In this document: positions 59,821-64,000 of the stretch, one piece after another
How positions within the stretch are numbered: position 1 is the first letter of the stretch
Layout of the letters: every line of letters starts with the position of its first letter
Source of the DNA: 40CM-2-70-7 sp035631315
Lineage (GTDB): Bacteria; Gemmatimonadota; Gemmatimonadetes; Gemmatimonadales; GWC2-71-9
Assembly (NCBI GenBank): GCA_035631315.1
Contig: DASQIZ010000059.1
Coordinates: 1 to 64,000, forward strand
Direction of reading: 5' to 3'
Length of the DNA: 64,000 bases
Notes under the pieces: generated by a model
Told to the model about the DNA's origin: nothing
Databases searched by the model: none
The model's input: the letters and a program-made list of their open reading frames with translations, nothing else
Program-made: the position numbers and the translations under genes

Positions 59821-60477
59821 ATGCCCACACGACTCGTCGACCTGAGCCATGTCGTCGAGCACGGGATGATCACGTACAAGGGTCTCCCGGCCCCTTTGAT
59901 CTGCGACTATCTGAGCCGGGAGGCGTCCCGGCAGAAGTACGCACCGGGCACCGAGTTCAACATCGGCAAGATCGAGATGGTCGCGAACACGGGGACGTAC
60001 CTCGACAGTCCCTTCCACCGGTACGAACACGGCACCGATCTCGCAGGGCTCCCGCTCACGTCGCTCGCCGACCTTGACTGCATGGTCGCGCGGGTTTCCC
60101 CCGAAAAGAAGTCCATCGATCGGCTGCCCTTCGACAGGGCCGATGTGCGGGGGAAGGCGGTGCTGGTGCACACGGGGTGGGACCGGTACTGGCGCACCGA
60201 TGCGTACTTCGAACACCACCCGTTCCTGACGGGGCCGCTCGCGGAGTGGCTGGCGGATGCTGGCGCGACGCTCGTCGGCATCGACTCGCACAATATCGAC
60301 AACATCGACACCGGGGAGCGCCCGGTCCACACGACGCTCCTCGGCCGCGACATCCCGATCGTGGAACATATGACCGGGTTGTCTGCCCTCCCCGATCGCG
60401 GGTCGCGGTTCTTCGCGGTACCCGTCAAAGTGAAAGGCTTCGGGACCTTCCCGGTCAGGGCCTTCGCGAAGTTCTAG
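59821..60477 (+). CDS. Cyclase-family (kynurenine-formamidase-like) metal hydrolase
   Basis: The 218-residue protein opens with RLVDLSHVVEHGMITYKGLPAP and has NTGTYLDSPFHRYEHGTDLAGLP in place of the classical HXGTHXDXPXH metal-binding motif, so two His are replaced (Asn and Tyr). A later GIDSHNIDN segment supplies further His/Asp. Family members hydrolyse N-formyl kynurenine or act as small-molecule cyclases; the variant site makes the reaction uncertain. It starts one base after the kinase stop and is probably co-transcribed. Confidence 0.85.
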   Translation: MPTRLVDLSHVVEHGMITYKGLPAPLICDYLSREASRQKYAPGTEFNIGKIEMVANTGTYLDSPFHRYEHGTDLAGLPLTSLADLDCMVARVSPEKKSIDRLPFDRADVRGKAVLVHTGWDRYWRTDAYFEHHPFLTGPLAEWLADAGATLVGIDSHNIDNIDTGERPVHTTLLGRDIPIVEHMTGLSALPDRGSRFFAVPVKVKGFGTFPVRAFAKF

Positions 60478-60478
60478 C

Positions 60479-62773
60479 CTACCAGCTCTCCGTCTTGACG
60501 TTCGCCAGCACGGAGTGGAGGTCGTTGAACGTGACCTTCTTCGCTCCCGCGGGCAGCGGCGGGCTCTGATACTCGGTCTTCTCTCCGTTCACGAAAATTC
60601 TGAAGTGCGCGATGCGATTGTCGCCGAGGTCCGCGGCGACGAGGACGGGCATCTGGAAATCGGGTCCGACGCCCTCCTGCTTGATCCGGAACTTGATCAC
60701 GGTCGTGTTGTTGTCCGCGGGCTGGTTGGTCCAGGCGACGTGATAGGTCGGGATCTGCGTGCCTTTCACCCATTCGTCGAAGAACCAGTCCATCTGCAGT
60801 CCGGCATGCTTTTCGACGATGTTCTGGAAGTCCTGTGTGGTGGCGGTCTTCCCGTTGTAGGTCTGGTAGAAGTCCTTCATGGTCTCGGTGAAGCGGTCTT
60901 CGTTCATGTTGTGCACGTCGAGCATCATGATCCGCAGCATGTGCAGAATCCAGGCGCCCTTCTCGTAGACCATGACCTGCGCGCCTTCGGGGATCTCGAA
61001 CGTGGACGCCCTGCCTCCGACCCAGATCGCCCCGGCGTTCTTGTCGGCGATGATGTCGCTCTGGTACTGGTCCAGGAACTTGAAGTATTCGGTCGAGTGG
61101 TGTCGTTCCGCGGCGAGGTACCAGAGTGCCGAGAAGCTCGCGAAGCCCTCGCCCATCCATTGGTCCCGGTACGTGGCCGGCTCGACGCCGTTGCCCCACC
61201 ACTGGTGCGCCACCTCGTGGGCCCGGAACCATTCGTCGAACCCATCGAGAGACGTGAAGTGGAAGGTGCTCGCCGAGAGGTCGATGAATCCCTGGAAGGA
61301 GACTCCTTCCGAGAACGGGATCTCGGTGACGTAGAAGTGATGGCTGGGCGGTGGCCCGAAGAGCACGGAGTAGTACTTGAGGCTGTTGGAGACATCCGCG
61401 GTGACGTTTTCGACCATGTGCGACTGTTGCGGCAGATAGTACCCGGAGGTCGCGAGCGCGTGCGCGATTTCCCGGTGGGCATCCTCGGACAGCATGACAT
61501 CGAGCGCGCGGTCCGGTTCGTCCACATGGTGGTTCTCGAAGATGCCGAGATTGAAGGTCGCCCAGGGGGTGGGGCGGTCGATGGTCCAGTGGGTGGTGAC
61601 GACCTTTCCCGAGAGGCTCGAGTCGGTCCGCTGGCCTACGCTGGCAAAGGAATACTGATGCGGAGTGTGGTAGGTAACGTCGAAGGTCGCGTCGTCACTT
61701 CCCGACAAATTCACCGGATACCAAGCGACTCCAGGCTCGATGTAGAACCACTCGACATCCCGGTCGATCAGGTCCGGGTGGTTGGCATGATAGCTCACGG
61801 TCAACGTGAGCGAGTCACCCGGCGCCAGCCGCTTCGGCGTCCGGACCCACAGAATCCCTGAATCCTTCCCCTTGAACGTCACGGCCTTCGATCCATCCTG
61901 CCAATGAGCCGAGTCGACCAGGATCTTGTACTGCAGGTAGAACGGAAACCACGGTCCGGCGGCCTGGTCGGCCTTGAAGGTCATGGACGTCGTGGCCAGG
62001 AGATCGATATCGGCGCCGAACGTCTCCTTCAGATTCGCGTCCATGACGTAGTGCGTGGTTTCGAGCCATTGGAACCGCGATGCCGTCGCAGGAATGCCGG
62101 CGAGCGGGAATTGCGTCACCAGGTCCCAGTGCGTTCCGAACTCAGTCCGGTGCGCCGGCTTGTAGAACTTCACGGCCTCGGTTTCGGTCGGATCGATCTG
62201 GAACATCGTGTCGCCATGCTTCGCGAGCTTCAGCCGCGCCACAAACAGCCCGTTGCGCTCGCCGTTCAGGAACGGCCACACCGGGCGCCAGCGCCAGGCA
62301 TCATCGAGGGTTTCGAGGGCGTCCTTCACATGCCCGACAACGTTTCCGGGGACCTGACCGACGGCCGATCCGAAATGCAGCAGCTGATCCGTCGTACTGT
62401 CCGCGAAGATCAGGACGGCTTCCGAGACGCTGTCATCGAGCGTGTCGCTGTTCGCAAACACGTGCAGCTCGGCGCGCTCCGTCGGGTTCGGTGGGATGAG
62501 CGTGAACCGTCCCGTCCCCTGGAAAATGGCGCCGGCCGTATGGCCGTCGACATTCCCCAGGAGGTAGAGGAAACCGTCTTCGAGTATGAGGGTGCCGGCG
62601 TCTCGCGCGAGCACCAGGTGGTGGACCTTCATCACCTGGTTCGACGGGGCGAGGGTCATGACCTCGCTATGACGCGTGAGATAGTTGTCAGCCGCGGTGC
62701 CCCACACTTGCTGTGCCGTGAGCAGACCGGGAACGCAGGAGAGCAGAGCGACAGCGGATCGCAACCGGTGCAT
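60479..62773 (-). CDS. Secreted M1-family metallopeptidase (large)
   Basis: The 764-residue protein has a signal peptide (VALLSCVPGLLTAQ). A long N-terminal region of about 290 residues contains beta-strands and VMKVHHLVLARDAGTLIL. The M1 core has HEVAHQWWG at His519, Glu520 and His523 and MGEGFASFSALWY with the third ligand. YEKGAWILHMLR is the usual helix with Tyr and Lys. The C-terminal part has a DWFFDEWVKGTQIPTYHV segment. It should be a zinc-dependent aminopeptidase or related enzyme outside the cytoplasm. It is convergent with the cyclase gene, one base apart. Confidence 0.92.
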   Translation of the reverse strand: MHRLRSAVALLSCVPGLLTAQQVWGTAADNYLTRHSEVMTLAPSNQVMKVHHLVLARDAGTLILEDGFLYLLGNVDGHTAGAIFQGTGRFTLIPPNPTERAELHVFANSDTLDDSVSEAVLIFADSTTDQLLHFGSAVGQVPGNVVGHVKDALETLDDAWRWRPVWPFLNGERNGLFVARLKLAKHGDTMFQIDPTETEAVKFYKPAHRTEFGTHWDLVTQFPLAGIPATASRFQWLETTHYVMDANLKETFGADIDLLATTSMTFKADQAAGPWFPFYLQYKILVDSAHWQDGSKAVTFKGKDSGILWVRTPKRLAPGDSLTLTVSYHANHPDLIDRDVEWFYIEPGVAWYPVNLSGSDDATFDVTYHTPHQYSFASVGQRTDSSLSGKVVTTHWTIDRPTPWATFNLGIFENHHVDEPDRALDVMLSEDAHREIAHALATSGYYLPQQSHMVENVTADVSNSLKYYSVLFGPPPSHHFYVTEIPFSEGVSFQGFIDLSASTFHFTSLDGFDEWFRAHEVAHQWWGNGVEPATYRDQWMGEGFASFSALWYLAAERHHSTEYFKFLDQYQSDIIADKNAGAIWVGGRASTFEIPEGAQVMVYEKGAWILHMLRIMMLDVHNMNEDRFTETMKDFYQTYNGKTATTQDFQNIVEKHAGLQMDWFFDEWVKGTQIPTYHVAWTNQPADNNTTVIKFRIKQEGVGPDFQMPVLVAADLGDNRIAHFRIFVNGEKTEYQSPPLPAGAKKVTFNDLHSVLANVKTESW

Positions 62774-62825
62774 GACGGGCCTCGGATAGAGACCCGCCTA
62801 AACTGCGCAACCAGCCGACGTGCCG

Positions 62826-64000
62826 CTACCCCTTGTTGGGCTTGGTGACCGCGGCGGAGAGCAGCTCGCCCTGCGACCGCGCCCGCCGGAGCGCGGTGAT
62901 GGCCCACTGCACTTCCGCGTCGCGCGCGATCGCCCGCCGGCCGGCCGCAGAGTCGCCGAAGATTTCCTGCGCGACGTTCCCTTCGATCACGCGGTCCAGA
63001 TAGGTCGCCCCGCCGGCGACGACCTCGGGCGAGAGCGATACGCCGCGGGCCTTGAGGTGCGCCAGGATCGACTCGCGCCAGGCGAGGGGCTCCCTGAAGT
63101 CGGGCTTCACGATCGGGCGCAGCGAGTCCACGAGATCGTGGAGTGCGCCGAAGAAGTCGCGGCTCTTGGGCGAGAGCACCTTCACCAGCGCCTGTTCACC
63201 CGTGGTCAGCGTGTCGTCGGAGAGCGCGACATCCGGCGTGATGGCACCACCCCCCAGCACAGTGCGTCCACCGTCCGAGTGGAAGATGGGGCGGGGGCCG
63301 AGCGTGTCGCGCGGGACGCTGTCGACCCCGGGCGCGCGGCGGCCGACATCCCGCTCCGGCCGCTGAATCGACCGGCCACTCGGCGTAATCCACCGGCCGG
63401 TAGTCATCACGACGATCCACCCGTCGGGCAGCGTCCGCGCCGTCTGCACCAGTCCTTTTCCGAAGGAGCGTTCACCCGCCACGAGTGCGCGGTCGTGATC
63501 CTGCAGCGCGCCGGCGACGATCTCGGAGGCCGAGGCCGTGTAGCGGTCCACGAGCACGACGAGCGGGAGTCCCGGAGCGAGTGGCGACGACGTCGCGTAG
63601 TAGCGTTCGGTCGAGTCGCGGGTCTCCACGCTGTAAATCTGCTGGCCGCGGGAGAGGAAGAAATTCGCGATGGTCTGCGCCTGGTCGGTCAGCCCGCCGC
63701 CGTTCCCACGGAGGTCGAGGACCACCCCGCGCACGTTGCGCTGCGAGAAGTCGAGGAGGGCCGACCCGACTTCGCGCGCGGACGACTCGCTGAAGCGCTG
63801 GAGCGGGAGGTAGCCGATCGAGTCGGCGGTGACGAGGGCGTACGGGACCGCCGGGATGTGCACCAGCGCCCGGGTCATCTTGAAGTCGAGCGGCTCCTTC
63901 ACGCCGGGGCGGGCGAAGCGCACGGTCACCGCGGTGCCGGTCACCCCGCGGGTGGCGCGCGAGACCTCTTCGATCTTGGCGCGCCGCATGTCCTTCCCGT
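62826..64000 (-). CDS. S41-family carboxy-terminal processing peptidase (5'-truncated by window)
   Basis: The open frame continues to the window edge, so the N-terminus (signal peptide and the first half of the PDZ domain) lies outside. Visible are the end of the PDZ domain (VTVRFARPGVKEPLDFKMTRA), the core IGYLPLQRFSESSAREVGSALLDF with GVVLDLRGNGGG, the nucleophile YTASASEIVAGALQD with Ser, and SFGKGLVQ with the general base Lys. A C-terminal helical region of about 120 residues follows. CtpA-type proteases cleave periplasmic substrates near their C-termini. An M1-type peptidase gene lies 52 bases downstream on the same strand. Confidence 0.9.
   Translation of the reverse strand, partial: GKDMRRAKIEEVSRATRGVTGTAVTVRFARPGVKEPLDFKMTRALVHIPAVPYALVTADSIGYLPLQRFSESSAREVGSALLDFSQRNVRGVVLDLRGNGGGLTDQAQTIANFFLSRGQQIYSVETRDSTERYYATSSPLAPGLPLVVLVDRYTASASEIVAGALQDHDRALVAGERSFGKGLVQTARTLPDGWIVVMTTGRWITPSGRSIQRPERDVGRRAPGVDSVPRDTLGPRPIFHSDGGRTVLGGGAITPDVALSDDTLTTGEQALVKVLSPKSRDFFGALHDLVDSLRPIVKPDFREPLAWRESILAHLKARGVSLSPEVVAGGATYLDRVIEGNVAQEIFGDSAAGRRAIARDAEVQWAITALRRARSQGELLSAAVTKPNKG

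Overview
The window is 64 kb of GC-rich bacterial chromosome. Its content suggests a member of the Gemmatimonadota or a close relative such as the Acidobacteriota. The clues are many large duplicated MacB/FtsX-type permeases (ADOP family) paired with PadR regulators, an ECF sigma factor coupled to a Ser/Thr kinase with a repeat-rich C-terminus, many secreted metallopeptidases, and promoters that place transcription starts on or near the start codon. The assignment rests on gene content only. No rRNA, complete tRNA gene, CRISPR array or complete insertion sequence is visible.

Layout. 1-2.5 kb holds two exported proteins of unknown function, followed by a 3'-half copy of a tRNA-Pro(CGG) and a short tandem repeat resembling an IS end, so this may be the edge of an integrated element. 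2.6-14.6 kb is a run of PadR-ADOP modules (three intact pairs plus one decapitated permease), with an ArsR/AHSA1 pair and a DUF6326-like membrane protein in between. 14.6-18.5 kb is a patchwork: a small membrane protein, a MarR remnant, a DUF5700-like metallopeptidase, a frameshifted outer-membrane protein and a collagen-like lipoprotein. 18.5-23.3 kb has the ECF sigma factor, its overlapping kinase and a dihaem cytochrome lipoprotein. 23.3-28.7 kb is housekeeping: murB, a DUF3052 protein, a DoxX-YCII-YCII-EamA operon and nadA-nadC. 28.8-35.8 kb has another PadR-ADOP pair, glnA and an ADOP permease without PadR, all on the minus strand.

35.8-45.1 kb is the most distinctive block. One minus-strand gene train encodes a GAF-GAF-PAS histidine kinase, a stand-alone receiver, a HisKA-like/receiver/Ser-Thr-kinase hybrid, a membrane-anchored trehalose-6-phosphate synthase with an extracytoplasmic domain, trehalose-6-phosphatase and a GH15 glycosidase. 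The gene order suggests trehalose metabolism joined to a His-Asp and Ser/Thr phosphorylation system.

45.3-64 kb holds a membrane protein with a small HTH partner, a secreted gluzincin-like protein flanked by three copies of a palindromic repeat, a serine hydrolase, two M1-type peptidases, an alkaline-phosphatase-family enzyme, msrB, a Vgb-like beta-propeller, a fifth PadR-ADOP pair, a secreted DinB-like protein, a Ser/Thr kinase with a cyclase-family enzyme, and an S41 peptidase cut by the window end.

Common themes. Six full-length ADOP permeases and one truncated copy occupy about a quarter of the window, with no ABC ATPase gene nearby. Several PadR/ArsR genes carry a clear dyad over their own promoter. 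Two PadR loci more than 50 kb apart share the same operator core.
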